Source of the DNA: Winogradskya consettensis | GTDB lineage: Bacteria > Actinomycetota > Actinomycetes > Mycobacteriales > Micromonosporaceae | Reading direction: 5' to 3' | Length of the DNA stretch: 64,000 nucleotides | Assembly: GCF_018332715.1 (NCBI RefSeq) | Contig: NZ_BOQP01000003.1 | Location: 186,001 to 250,000, forward strand | In this document: piece after piece, positions 23,969-32,956 of the stretch | Position numbering within the stretch: position 1 is the first letter of the stretch | Layout of the letters: every line of letters starts with the position of its first letter | Position numbers and translations under genes: made by a program | Notes under the pieces: generated by a model | Database searches by the model: none | Told to the model about the DNA's origin: nothing | The model's input: only the letters and a program-made list of their open reading frames with translations

Positions 23969-24764
23969 CGACGTGCTGGACAAGGTCACCGATCTGGTCC
24001 GCGAGGTGGCGGCGACCATCGTCCTGCCCCGCTGGCAGCATCTGGCCAAGTCCGAGATCCACCAGAAGGCCCCCGGCGACCTGGTGACCATCGCCGACCA
24101 GGAGTCGGAGCGCGCCCTCACCGCGGGGCTGACCGCGCTGCTGCCCGGCTCGATCGTGGTCGGCGAGGAAGCGGTCGCCGCCGACAAGGCCGTGCTCGAA
24201 CGGGTGGGCGAGCAGGGTGCTGTCTGGATCGTCGACCCGGTCGACGGAACGAACAACTTCGCGGCCGGTAAGAGCCCGTTCGCGGTCATGGTGGCGCTGC
24301 TGCGCGAGGGCGAACCCGCCGCCGCATGGATCCTCGACGTGCCCAGCGACCGGATGACGATCGCGGAGGCGGGGGCAGGGGCCTTCCGGGACGGCGTACG
24401 TCTCAAGACCCGCACCGACTCGCCCGCCGCCGCGGCGCTGAGCGGCACGGTCTCCCGCAACTATCTGCCGGCCGAGCACGCCGTCGTGGATCTCAACGCC
24501 CCCAAGTTCGCGAAGGTCACCGGCGGCCACCACTGCGCCGGGTACGAATACCCCGCCGTGGTCACCGACGAGCAGCAGTTCGCGGTCTTCTGGCGCATCC
24601 TGCCCTGGGACCACGTGCCTGGTTCGCTGATCGTCCGCGAGGCCGGTGGCACGGTTCTGCACCTGGACGGTTCGCCCTACCTGCCCACCGACAGCACCCG
24701 GGGGCTGCTCGTCGCGCCCAACGAGGAAATCTGGCACACGGTTCGCGGCACTCTGCTTTCATGA
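23961..24764 (+). CDS. Inositol-monophosphatase family protein
   Basis: A 267-residue IMPase/FBPase-fold enzyme. The metal-binding motifs are [18 protein letters not shown] and [16 protein letters not shown]. It would hydrolyse a sugar phosphate, inositol phosphate or PAP. The start (GTG 23961) overlaps the receiver gene, placing a metabolic phosphatase in the signalling operon; its own stop overlaps the SDR start. The substrate cannot be told. Confidence 0.88.
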   Translation: MRDDVLDKVTDLVREVAATIVLPRWQHLAKSEIHQKAPGDLVTIADQESERALTAGLTALLPGSIVVGEEAVAADKAVLERVGEQGAVWIVDPVDGTNNFAAGKSPFAVMVALLREGEPAAAWILDVPSDRMTIAEAGAGAFRDGVRLKTRTDSPAAAALSGTVSRNYLPAEHAVVDLNAPKFAKVTGGHHCAGYEYPAVVTDEQQFAVFWRILPWDHVPGSLIVREAGGTVLHLDGSPYLPTDSTRGLLVAPNEEIWHTVRGTLLS

Positions 24765-25519
24765 GCCGCATGTCGTACCTTGATGACCTGTTTGGCCTTG
24801 CCGGTCGCACTGCTCTGGTTACCGGTGGCAGTTCCGGCATCGGTCTCGCTATGGCCACCGCGCTGGGCCGGGCCGGTGCGCGGGTGATCCTCGTGGCGCG
24901 CTCGCCCGGTCGGCTGGCCACCGCCGCCGGCGAGATGTCCGGTGTCGAGGTGGAGACTCTTTCGGCTGACCTCGCCGTCCGCGCCGACGTCGCCCGTGTC
25001 GCCGAGCGCTCCGATGTGGACATCCTCGTCAACTCGGCGGCGGTCAATCTGCGGCCGCCGCTGGACGAGCTCACCGACGAGGACTGGGACGTCACCCTGG
25101 CCGCCAACCTCACCGCGCCCTTCCTGCTCGGGCAGCGGCTCGGTCCCGCGATGGCCGCCCGTGGGTGGGGGCGGATCATCAATGTCGTGTCGCAGCAGGC
25201 ATTCCGGGCCTACGGCAACAGTGGTGCCTACGGTGCTGCGAAAGCGGGCCTCGTGGGCCTGACCCGCTCGCAGGCCGAGGCGTGGTCGGGGCGCGGTGTC
25301 ACGGTGAACGCGATCGCCCCCGGGGTGGTGCACACGCCGCTGACCGAGCCGGTCTTCGCGGATCCGGCAAAGGTCGCGGCCCACGAACGCCGGGCGATGA
25401 TCGGACGAAACGGGCTGCCCGAGGATTTCGCCGGTTCTGCCGTCTATCTGGCGAGTTCCGCTGCCGCTGCGGTAACCGGCCAGACACTCTTCGTCGATGG
25501 TGGATATAACGCGACCTGA
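24761..25519 (+). CDS. Short-chain dehydrogenase/reductase
   Basis: A 252-residue classical SDR: TGGSSGIGLAMA dinucleotide site, NSAAVN (variant of NNAG), Ser in VVSQQAFRAYG, the catalytic YGAAK, and VNAIAPGVVHTPL. It oxidises or reduces an alcohol/ketone with NAD(P). ATG 24761 overlaps the stop of the phosphatase gene (ATGA), so it is the last gene of the coupled string that begins at 20242. Substrate unknown. Confidence 0.92.
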   Translation: MSRMSYLDDLFGLAGRTALVTGGSSGIGLAMATALGRAGARVILVARSPGRLATAAGEMSGVEVETLSADLAVRADVARVAERSDVDILVNSAAVNLRPPLDELTDEDWDVTLAANLTAPFLLGQRLGPAMAARGWGRIINVVSQQAFRAYGNSGAYGAAKAGLVGLTRSQAEAWSGRGVTVNAIAPGVVHTPLTEPVFADPAKVAAHERRAMIGRNGLPEDFAGSAVYLASSAAAAVTGQTLFVDGGYNAT

Positions 25520-25583
25520 GCGACCTGACCTCCGGGCCCTCGGCGGGGTAGAGTCACGCCGCTTGAGACCTTGGAGGTAGATC

Positions 25584-26594
25584 GTGGCGGCGACTCTCCT
25601 GCGCCTGCTCAAACTGTGCCCGGCCGTGCTCGCGGCTGCCCTCGTGCTGCTCGTGGCGGCACCGCCCGCGCACGCGGCGCCGAACGACGAGGGCGGTAGC
25701 AAGGCGCTGCGCGCCGCGCTGGAATCGGCGGCGAAGGGCCACGTCGAGGCGAAGCAGAAGCTCGAGGCCAGCAAGAAGCGGCAGACCCAGCTCAAAGAGG
25801 TGCTCGAGCAGGCCACCGCCAAGGAGGCCACGCTCGAGGGCCGGGTCGGCGAGATCGCCAACCGCTCCTACCGCCAGGGCCGGCTCAACACGATGACCCT
25901 GCTGCTCAACGCGAGCTCGCCCGACACGTTCATGGAACGGGTCATGCGGCTCGACCAGATGGCGCAGGTCGACGCGAGCGCGCTGGGCGAATACCACGAC
26001 GCGGTCACCACCGCGGAGAAGGCGACCACCGCGATCGGCCTCGAAATCAAGGAGCAGCAGAAGCAGGTCACGGTGATGGCCAAGAAGAAGCAGCAGGCCG
26101 AGGCGGCGCTCGCCGCGGTCGGCGGGGGTGCGGTTGCCGGCGGATTCGTCAACGCCGACTCGCCGTCCGCGAAGGCCGCACCGCGCAACTCCGACGGCTC
26201 CTGGCCCAAGGAGAGCTGCACCGTCAACGACCCCACCACTTCCGGGTGCATCACCCCGCGGCTGCTGAACGCCTACCAGCAGGCGCAGGCCGCCGGCTTC
26301 AAGCGCTACACGTCCTGCTTCAGCGAACGGGCCTCCGGCGAACACCCCAAGGGTCGGGCCTGCGACTTCTCGGCGGCGGCGGGCGGCTTCGAGAACGTCG
26401 CCGCGACCGGTGGCGACAAGACGTACGGCAACAACCTGGCGGCGTACTTCGTCAAGAACGCCGACCGGCTCGGCGTGATGTACGTGATCTGGTACCGCCA
26501 GATCTGGATGCCCAGCACGGGGTGGCGCTCCTACAGCGCTTCGGGCGGGCCGTCCGTGGTCCATACGAACCACGTCCACCTGTCGATCCTGTAA
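25584..26594 (+). CDS. Exported coiled-coil protein with ARB-07466-like wall-binding domain
   Basis: A 336-residue secreted protein. A signal peptide ends around AHA-AP (residues 31-33). A long coiled coil (about 45-170) resembles the N-terminal region of RipA/NlpC-type proteins. The C-terminal domain (about 210-336) has CITPRLLNAYQQAQAAG, HPKGRACDFS and NHVHLSIL, whose His/Asp/His spacing recalls VanY/ARB-07466-type domains. It likely acts at peptidoglycan. GGAGG stands six bases before GTG 25584. Whether it is an active peptidase is uncertain. Confidence 0.8.
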   Translation: MAATLLRLLKLCPAVLAAALVLLVAAPPAHAAPNDEGGSKALRAALESAAKGHVEAKQKLEASKKRQTQLKEVLEQATAKEATLEGRVGEIANRSYRQGRLNTMTLLLNASSPDTFMERVMRLDQMAQVDASALGEYHDAVTTAEKATTAIGLEIKEQQKQVTVMAKKKQQAEAALAAVGGGAVAGGFVNADSPSAKAAPRNSDGSWPKESCTVNDPTTSGCITPRLLNAYQQAQAAGFKRYTSCFSERASGEHPKGRACDFSAAAGGFENVAATGGDKTYGNNLAAYFVKNADRLGVMYVIWYRQIWMPSTGWRSYSASGGPSVVHTNHVHLSIL

Positions 26595-26622
26595 TTTCAG
26601 GCTCCGCCGGTACCATCCGCCG

Positions 26623-28113
26623 ATGGAAAACCCGCGGGCCCTCCCGTCCGGCCTGGCCACCGCCCTCGTCTTCCTCGCCAGCGGCGCCGGTCTCGTTCTC
26701 GAGATCGTCGCCCTGCGTCTGGTCGGCCCGTATGTAGGCGTCACCCTGCAGGTGAGCAGCTCGGTCATCGGCGTGTCGCTCGGAGCCATCGCGTACGGCA
26801 CCTGGCTCGGCGGCCGGCTCGCCGACAAACTCGACCCGCGGGCCCTGCTCGCCCCGGCTCTGCTGCTCGCCGCGATCGCGACGGCGCTCACCCTGCCGCT
26901 GGTCCGGTGGGGCGGTGAGATCCTGCGTGGCGGCGCCGCCACGGCGGTCCTGCTGCTCGCCGGCATGGCCACGTTCGTGCCCATGCTGCTGCTCTCCACG
27001 ATCAGCCCGATGGTCGTGAAACTCCAGCTCAGCGATCTGAGCCGGACCGGCTCGGTGGTCGGGCGGCTCTCCAGCATCGGTACGCTCGGCGGCATCACCG
27101 CCACGCTGGGCACCGGGTTCATCTTCGTCGCCGCGATGCCGAGCAGCTGGATCGTGCTGACGCTGGCCGGGCTGCTCGCCGCTGGGGGATTCGCCCTCGG
27201 GTGGTGGTTGCGGGCGTCGTTGCCGGGCAGGCCGCGTACCCGAGCTGTGCTGGTGACTGTGGGTCTTGTCGGGGCGGGACTGGGGGCCTCTGCGCCCACG
27301 CCGTGCGACGTCGAAACCGCCTACCACTGCGCGCGGGTCGAGAACGACAAGAACGTCGCGGGTGGGCGGACGCTGCTGCTCAATTCGGCCCGGCACTCGT
27401 ACGTCGACCTGAGCGATCCGGAGCACCTCGAGTTCGCGTACGTGCAGTGGCTCGGCGCCCTCATCGACGTGCAGAAGAGCGCCGCCGCCCCGCTCGACGC
27501 CCTGCACCTCGGCGGCGGCGGTTTCACCGTGCCGGAATACGTCGCGGCGACCCGCCCCGGCAGCAAGCAGCTCGTGGTCGAGCTCGACGGCGCCCTGGTC
27601 GACCTGGACAAACGCGAACTGGGGCTGAAAACCGGACCCGACCTTCGGGTACGCGTCGGCGATGCCCGCACCGGGCTGGCCGCCCAGCCGACCGACTCCT
27701 ACGACGTGATCGTCGGCGACGCGTTCGGCCACCTGGTCGTCCCGTGGCACCTGGCCACCCGCGAGATGGCCGCCGACATCTCCCGCGTCCTGCGCCCCAC
27801 CGGCCTGTACGCGCAGAATGTCATCGACTACCCACCGGACCGCTTCATCCGCGCCGAGCTGGCCACCGTCGCCGCCGTCTTTCCGCACGTGGCCCTGATC
27901 GCGCCCAAGGCCGCCCTCGCGGGGGAGACCGGCGCCAACTTCGTGATCGTGGCGGCCGGGACACCGCTGCCGCTCGACGAGATCCGCAGCCATCTCGACC
28001 TGGTCGACGAACCCGTCGAACTGGTGTCCGGAACCGCGCTGGACGCGTTCGTCGACGACGCCCGGGTGCTGACCGACGACTACGCCCCGGTTGATCAACT
28101 GCTCGCGGGCTGA
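26623..28113 (+). CDS. Membrane-fused spermidine-synthase-like protein
   Basis: A 496-residue protein. Residues 10-210 form six or seven membrane helices (ATALVFLASGAGLVLEIVALRLVGPYVG). The C-terminal 270 residues are a polyamine-synthase-type Rossmann fold (LHLGGGGFTVPEYV, VELDGALVDL, VGDARTGL, YDVIVGDAFG). Related fused proteins are widespread in actinobacteria and their reaction is unproven; aminopropyl transfer from decarboxylated SAM is the family activity. ATG 26623 starts 28 bp after the preceding gene. Confidence 0.85.
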   Translation: MENPRALPSGLATALVFLASGAGLVLEIVALRLVGPYVGVTLQVSSSVIGVSLGAIAYGTWLGGRLADKLDPRALLAPALLLAAIATALTLPLVRWGGEILRGGAATAVLLLAGMATFVPMLLLSTISPMVVKLQLSDLSRTGSVVGRLSSIGTLGGITATLGTGFIFVAAMPSSWIVLTLAGLLAAGGFALGWWLRASLPGRPRTRAVLVTVGLVGAGLGASAPTPCDVETAYHCARVENDKNVAGGRTLLLNSARHSYVDLSDPEHLEFAYVQWLGALIDVQKSAAAPLDALHLGGGGFTVPEYVAATRPGSKQLVVELDGALVDLDKRELGLKTGPDLRVRVGDARTGLAAQPTDSYDVIVGDAFGHLVVPWHLATREMAADISRVLRPTGLYAQNVIDYPPDRFIRAELATVAAVFPHVALIAPKAALAGETGANFVIVAAGTPLPLDEIRSHLDLVDEPVELVSGTALDAFVDDARVLTDDYAPVDQLLAG

Positions 28114-28172
28114 TTTCGGTCAGTTTCTCGGACCTCCCCTGACCGGGGCGTCCCGCGGGCAACAATCGGCAC

Positions 28173-29693
28173 ATGGGCGTGATCGGCGGCCGGTACCGTC
28201 TTCTCGAGCGGCTGGGCACGGGCGGCATGTCCGTCGTCTGGCGCGGCCACGACGAGATCCTCGGGCGCCCGGTCGCGATCAAGGTGCTGTCCCGGGAGCT
28301 CGCCACCGACCGGTGGTTCCGCGCCCGGCTGCGTCAGGAAGCCCTCGCCGCGGCCCGGCTCTGCCACCCCAACATCACCAGCGTCTTCGACTTCGGGTTC
28401 GACGAGAAACTCGCCGTCCCGTACGTCGTGATGGAACTCAACGACGGCGAACCCGTCTCCGCCCGCCTGCGCCGGGAAGGGGCGCTCCCGTGGCGCGCGG
28501 CGGTGACGATCGTGGCCGAGGTCGCGTCGGCGCTGGCCGCCGCACACCACCGGGGCATCGTCCACCGCGACGTCACCCCCGCCAACGTCATGCTCACCGG
28601 CTCCGGCGCGAAGGTTGTCGACTTCGGCATCTCCGCGGCGACCGGGCAATGCGACGCCGCCCCCGACGGAAGCCTGCTCGGCACCCCGGCCTATCTCGCG
28701 CCGGAACGGCTCGGCGGCGGCCCGGTCGCGCCCCCGGCCGACGTGTACGCGCTCGGCCTGCTCCTCTACCGGTGCATCACCGGGCGGTTGCCTTGGCCGG
28801 CGGGGACCACCGCGGAGGCGTTGCGCGCTCATCTGTACGCGGACCCGGAGCCCGTACCATCGCTGCCTGGCATGCCTTTGATCGTTGCCACACTGTGTTT
28901 GCAATGCCTCAGTAAGGAACCCGCCGAGCGACCCACCGCGGACGCCCTCGCCACCGCGCTGTCCGCCGTCGCCGGTGCGCGTGCCAAGCCGTTGCCTTCC
29001 CGGCCGCGCCTGCCTGCCCGGCCCGGTCCCGGCGCCCGGCTCTGCGCGGCCGTCATCGCCGCCCGGCACCGGATGCACGCGGCGGTCGTGACGGTTGTCC
29101 TGCTCGCCTCGCTCGGCCTGGCCTGGACCTCGAGCCGGGAGAACGACGACGTCGGCACCGCTCAGGCCGCCGCTGCCGGCACGGGGACGGGCGCGGTCGT
29201 TCCGCACGGTACGGGCTGCAAGGTGCGCTATCGCGTCCAGCGCGACACTGGTACGGACTTCGGCGCGCAGGTCACCGTGATCAACACGGGGGAGCACATC
29301 CTCACCGGCTGGCGGCTGGTGTTCACGTTCACCGGCGGGCAGCGGCTCACCAGCGCGACCAAGCGGATCGCGCAGAAGGGGCGCCGGGTTGTCATCCGGC
29401 CGAAGAGCACCCGGAAACTGATTCCCGGTCGCTCAGCGACCGTGACGATCAACGGCGGTTACCGCACGACCAACCCGTTGCCGCTGACCTTCACCCTCAA
29501 CGGCTACCAGTGCCAGGTGGAGCTTCTCGGCGCGGTCGTGGCCCCGGCTCCCCCTGCTCCTGCATCTTCACCGGCTTCACCGGCTTCACCGGCTTCACCG
29601 GCTTCACCGGGGAAGAAGCCGCGGAAGAAGTCCGCGCCTGCGCCCTCGGGCCCGCCCGCCCGGGGCAGAAGCGGTTTCGCGGTCGCTATTTAG
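28173..29693 (+). CDS. Ser/Thr protein kinase with extracellular CBM2-like domain
   Basis: A 506-residue receptor kinase. The cytosolic kinase domain (residues 6-265) has GTGGMSVVW, Lys37 in AIKVL, HRDVTPAN (131-138) and DFG (150-152). A membrane helix lies near 305-325 (VVTVVLLASLGLAW). The exterior part, from Cys at about 348 to GYQC, matches a family-2 carbohydrate-binding module: two Cys, TVINTGEHILTGWRLVF, FTLNGYQC. The surface aromatic residues that bind cellulose appear replaced by Lys/Arg. The tail is (SPA)n encoded by 9-bp repeats, then Lys-rich. It overlaps the convergent trkA gene by eight bases. It probably senses wall or glycan state. Confidence 0.9.
   Translation: MGVIGGRYRLLERLGTGGMSVVWRGHDEILGRPVAIKVLSRELATDRWFRARLRQEALAAARLCHPNITSVFDFGFDEKLAVPYVVMELNDGEPVSARLRREGALPWRAAVTIVAEVASALAAAHHRGIVHRDVTPANVMLTGSGAKVVDFGISAATGQCDAAPDGSLLGTPAYLAPERLGGGPVAPPADVYALGLLLYRCITGRLPWPAGTTAEALRAHLYADPEPVPSLPGMPLIVATLCLQCLSKEPAERPTADALATALSAVAGARAKPLPSRPRLPARPGPGARLCAAVIAARHRMHAAVVTVVLLASLGLAWTSSRENDDVGTAQAAAAGTGTGAVVPHGTGCKVRYRVQRDTGTDFGAQVTVINTGEHILTGWRLVFTFTGGQRLTSATKRIAQKGRRVVIRPKSTRKLIPGRSATVTINGGYRTTNPLPLTFTLNGYQCQVELLGAVVAPAPPAPASSPASPASPASPASPGKKPRKKSAPAPSGPPARGRSGFAVAI
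29567..29612. repeat. 9-bp coding repeat in the kinase tail
   Basis: TTCACCGGC-type units repeat about five times and encode the Ser-Pro-Ala run near the C-terminus of the kinase. The array stays in frame. Confidence 0.8.
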
Positions 29694-30363
29694 TCACCCC
29701 GGCGAACTTCTCCACTTTGGACGTGTCGCCGGCCACGATCAGCAGGCAGCCATCGGGGACGACGGTCTCCGGGCGGGCGTACGTGAATTCCTGCCCTGGC
29801 ATCTTGATCCCGACCACCGTGACCCCCCACTTGCTGCGCAGGCCGATCTCGGTCAGCGACTTCCCGAGGGCCTCCTGCGGCGCCCGCACCTTGGCGATCG
29901 CGAAGCCGTCATCGAACTCGATGTAGTCCAGCATCCGCCCGGTGATCAGGTGTGCGACCCGCGCGCCCATCTCCGACTCGGGATAGACGACATGCCGCGC
30001 CCCTACCCGGGAAAGAATCTGGCCGTGCTTCACGCTGGTCGCCTTCGCCCAGATCTCACCCACCCCGACCTCGCTCAGGGTCAGCACGGTCAGCACACTG
30101 GTCTCCAGGTTGGTGCCGATCCCGACCACAGCCCGCGAGAACTCCTGCACACCTAGCTGACGCAACGCGTCCGTGTCGGTGGCATCAGCCTCGACGACAT
30201 GGGTGAGCCGATCGGACCAGTCCTGCACGATCCGCGGATCCGAGTCGATCCCGAGCACCTCATGCCCGAGATTCACCAGCGACTCCGCAACGGACCCACC
30301 GAATCGGCCCAGCCCCACGACCACCACGTTGTCAGGTGTCTGGTTCTCCGTCTTGTCAGCCAA
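29686..30363 (-). CDS. trkA: Trk/Ktr potassium uptake regulator subunit
   Basis: A 225-residue RCK protein. An N-terminal NAD-binding Rossmann domain (VVVVGLGRFGGSVAESLVNLGHEVLGID; VVEADATD) is followed by an RCK-C domain (about 145-225). It gates the membrane subunit encoded directly upstream, whose stop overlaps this start by eight bases. With TrkH it makes a K+ uptake system responding to nucleotides and ionic strength. Confidence 0.92.
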   Translation of the reverse strand: MADKTENQTPDNVVVVGLGRFGGSVAESLVNLGHEVLGIDSDPRIVQDWSDRLTHVVEADATDTDALRQLGVQEFSRAVVGIGTNLETSVLTVLTLSEVGVGEIWAKATSVKHGQILSRVGARHVVYPESEMGARVAHLITGRMLDYIEFDDGFAIAKVRAPQEALGKSLTEIGLRSKWGVTVVGIKMPGQEFTYARPETVVPDGCLLIVAGDTSKVEKFAGVTK

Positions 30364-31696
30364 CTAGGGGCCTCTCCTCCGGGTAGCGGTACAGCCGGCG
30401 CCGGGTGTTCAACGCGATGGCGGTTCCGACCGCGATCGTGCCCACCCGCCCGACGTACATCAGGATGACAAGCACGACCTGGGCGGCAGGCGGCAGGGAC
30501 GGGGTGATCCCGGTGCTCAGCCCCACCGTCGCGAACGCCGAGGTCACCTCGAACAACGCCCGGTCGAACGGCACATTGTCCGTGAACGCGATCAACGCCA
30601 GCGTGCCCGACGCCACGAGCGCGACCCCCAGCAGCGCCACCGTCAGCGCCTGCCGCTGCGTCTCCTCCGCGATGCGCCGCTTCTTGATGACCACATCGGG
30701 CTCCCCGCGGATCTCCGCCCAGATCACGAACGCGAGCAGCAGGAACGTCGTCATCTTGATGCCGCCGGCCGTGCTGGCGCTGCCCCCGCCGATGAACATC
30801 AACCCGTTCGTGACAGCGATCGTCTCGGTGTTCATCTCACCCAGGTTGATGCTGTTGAACCCGCCCGACCGCGTCATCACATCCTGCGTGAACGCGGCCA
30901 GCACCTTGCTCGACGTGCCCAGCGACCCGAGGGTGCCAGGGTTGCTCCACTCGAACGACAGGAAGACCAGAAACCCGAACACGCTGAGCAGCAACGTCCC
31001 CCAGACGGTCAACCGGGTATGCGTCGACCAGCCACCGGGCTTACGCCACTCACGCGCCAGCTCGAAAAGCACGGGAAAACCGATCGAACCCCCGAGCACC
31101 CCCAACGCCAGCGGTACGCAGATCCACCAGTCGCCCACGAACCGCACCAGACTGTCCGGGTACAACGCGAACCCCGCATTGTTGAACGCCTGCACCGCGT
31201 GGAAAACCGCCTCCCAGACGGCACGCCCGAACGGGTAGTCGTACGCCAGCCAGAACCGCAACGTCAGAACCACGCTGATCGCCGCCTCGGAAACGAACAT
31301 CACCAACGCGATCCGGATCAGCACCCGCCCGATGTTCCCCCCGAGCAGACCCGTGCTCTCCGCCTGAGCCAGCAACCGGCTCCGCAACCCCAGCCGCCGC
31401 GACACGAGCAGGCTCAGCAGCGTCGCCAGAGCCACAATCCCGAACCCGCCGATCTGGGACAGCACCGTCAACAGCACCAGCCCGAACCCGGACCAGTACG
31501 TCGGCGTGTCAACCACTGACAACCCCGTCACACAAACAGCACTCGTCGCCGTGAACAACGCGGTCACAAACGGCGCATGACCAGGCTCAGCCCGAGCCGC
31601 AGGCAACATCATCAGCCCGGTCCCGACAGCAATCGCCCCGAGGAACGCAAGCGGCACGATCCGCGCCGGATACTGCCAAGGCGAACGACCGCGCAC
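30356..31696 (-). CDS. trkH: Trk/Ktr potassium channel membrane subunit
   Basis: A 446-residue integral membrane protein of the TrkH/KtrB family with four repeated membrane-pore-membrane units. Selectivity-filter-like segments are visible (TSAVCVTGLSVVDT; NNAGFALYP; FTQDVMTRSGGFNSIN; TSAFATVGLSTG). It imports K+. GTG 31696 is preceded by AAGGGGG at five bases. It is the first gene of the trkH-trkA operon and diverges from an SDR gene by 32 bp. Confidence 0.92.
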   Translation of the reverse strand: MRGRSPWQYPARIVPLAFLGAIAVGTGLMMLPAARAEPGHAPFVTALFTATSAVCVTGLSVVDTPTYWSGFGLVLLTVLSQIGGFGIVALATLLSLLVSRRLGLRSRLLAQAESTGLLGGNIGRVLIRIALVMFVSEAAISVVLTLRFWLAYDYPFGRAVWEAVFHAVQAFNNAGFALYPDSLVRFVGDWWICVPLALGVLGGSIGFPVLFELAREWRKPGGWSTHTRLTVWGTLLLSVFGFLVFLSFEWSNPGTLGSLGTSSKVLAAFTQDVMTRSGGFNSINLGEMNTETIAVTNGLMFIGGGSASTAGGIKMTTFLLLAFVIWAEIRGEPDVVIKKRRIAEETQRQALTVALLGVALVASGTLALIAFTDNVPFDRALFEVTSAFATVGLSTGITPSLPPAAQVVLVILMYVGRVGTIAVGTAIALNTRRRLYRYPEERPLVG

Positions 31697-31728
31697 CCCT
31701 ACCCCCTTCGTCCTTTAGAGTTTGCGCC

Positions 31729-32454
31729 ATGGCGAGGCTTGCAGTTATCAGCGGGGGCGGAACAGGTATCGGCCGGGCAACGGCAGGAATGCTGGCGGGG
31801 GAGGGCTACGACGTCATCATCGTCGGCCGCCGCCCCACAGTCCTGGCCGACGCCATCAAATGGATCGGCCCCCAGGCCACCGCCGTCACCGCCGACTGCT
31901 CGGACCCATCCCAGGTCCCCGCAGTCGCCGCCGCCGTAGGCGACCGCGAAGTCGACGTCCTCTTCAACAACGCCGGCGCCTTCATCTCCGGCGATGACGC
32001 CACCCTCACCGACCTCGCCGACCGCTGGCGAGCAGTCTTCGAATCCAACGTCACCAGCGCCGTCCTCCTCACCGAGTCCCTCCGCCCCAAACTCCGCCGC
32101 CCCGGAGCCCGCATCATCCTGGTCAGCTCGATCGCCGCCCAGCGCGGCGGCGGCGGCCCCTACTCCGCAGCCAAAGCAGCCCTCCACGGCTGGGCCTTCG
32201 ACCTCGCCACCCAACTCGGCCCCGAAGGCATCACCGCCAACGTCATCGCCCCCGGCTTCGTCACCGACAGCGAATTCTTCAACGGCCGCATGACCGAATC
32301 CGGCTACGAATCCCGAGTCAACGCCAGCCTCCTCAAAAAACCCGGCCAACCCGCCGACATCGCCGAAGCCGTCCGCTGGCTCGCCGGCCCCGGCGGCGCC
32401 TTCGTCACCGGCCAAATCATCAACGTCAACGGCGGCACAGTCCTCGGCCGCTGA
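31729..32454 (+). CDS. Short-chain dehydrogenase/reductase
   Basis: A 241-residue SDR: SGGGTGIGRATA, FNNAGAF, SSIAAQRGGGGPYSAAKAAL (Ser/Tyr/Lys catalytic set) and VNGGTVLGR at the end. TAGAGT stands seven bases before ATG 31729, so the transcript is probably leaderless. The last codons are the first unit of a 29-30 bp tandem array that continues beyond the stop. Substrate unknown. Confidence 0.92.
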   Translation: MARLAVISGGGTGIGRATAGMLAGEGYDVIIVGRRPTVLADAIKWIGPQATAVTADCSDPSQVPAVAAAVGDREVDVLFNNAGAFISGDDATLTDLADRWRAVFESNVTSAVLLTESLRPKLRRPGARIILVSSIAAQRGGGGPYSAAKAALHGWAFDLATQLGPEGITANVIAPGFVTDSEFFNGRMTESGYESRVNASLLKKPGQPADIAEAVRWLAGPGGAFVTGQIINVNGGTVLGR

Positions 32455-32562
32455 CCTCTGGCTGACAGAGCCTTTGGCCGCTGCCCCTGGTCAGCAGGGT
32501 TGTTGGCCGCTGCCCCTGGTCAGCGGAGCCTTTGGCCGCTGCCCCTGGTCAGCAGGGTTGTT
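32446..32562. repeat. 29-bp tandem array starting in the SDR stop region
   Basis: Units begin with GGCCGCTG at 32446 (30 bp), 32476, 32505 and 32534 (29 bp each). Units 2 and 4 are identical. Unit 1 is degenerate and contains the last Gly-Arg codons and TGA of the SDR gene. A further degenerate copy of the unit-1 sequence lies near 32605. Confidence 0.9.
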
Positions 32563-32956
32563 AGCTCCTGCCCTAGGCGGCAGGTCCTTGGCGATTGACC
32601 TCTGGCTGGCAGAGTCTTTGGCCGCTGCTCTGGGGAAGGGTCTTCGCCGCTGACCTTCGGCGGCGAGGTCTTTGGCTGCGGTCTCCCGGCGGAACTCCTG
32701 GCCGGGGTCTCCTCGCGGGATCCCGTACTGCTCCAGGCTCCGGCAGTGCGGTTCTCGGCAGTGCGGTTCTCGGCCGCTGCCTCTCGGCGGCACGGTCCCT
32801 TGGCGGCACGGTCCTTGGCAGCCGCCGGCAGGGATGTACAACCCCGGGTTGTGCCATCCCGGCGCCGGCGTTGTTTGATCCGAACCTCGCCGCGGCGGTT
32901 GGATGCACCGACGGCCGCGTGTCCTCGCTGGCGGCCCGGCAACCTCGGGGGCGGAT
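32563..32956. other. Repeat-like non-coding gap before the MFS gene
   Basis: This stretch holds degenerate short repeats (for example a 15-bp AGTGCGGTTCTCGGC pair near 32750 and CGGCACGGTCC pairs near 32790-32815) and open frames on both strands with repetitive Arg/Pro/Lys products. No frame has family-like sequence, and I see no gene. Confidence 0.5.

Noticed and set aside
32446..32562. CRISPR array
   Set aside because: Repeats are directly contiguous with no unique spacers and no cas genes are in the window.
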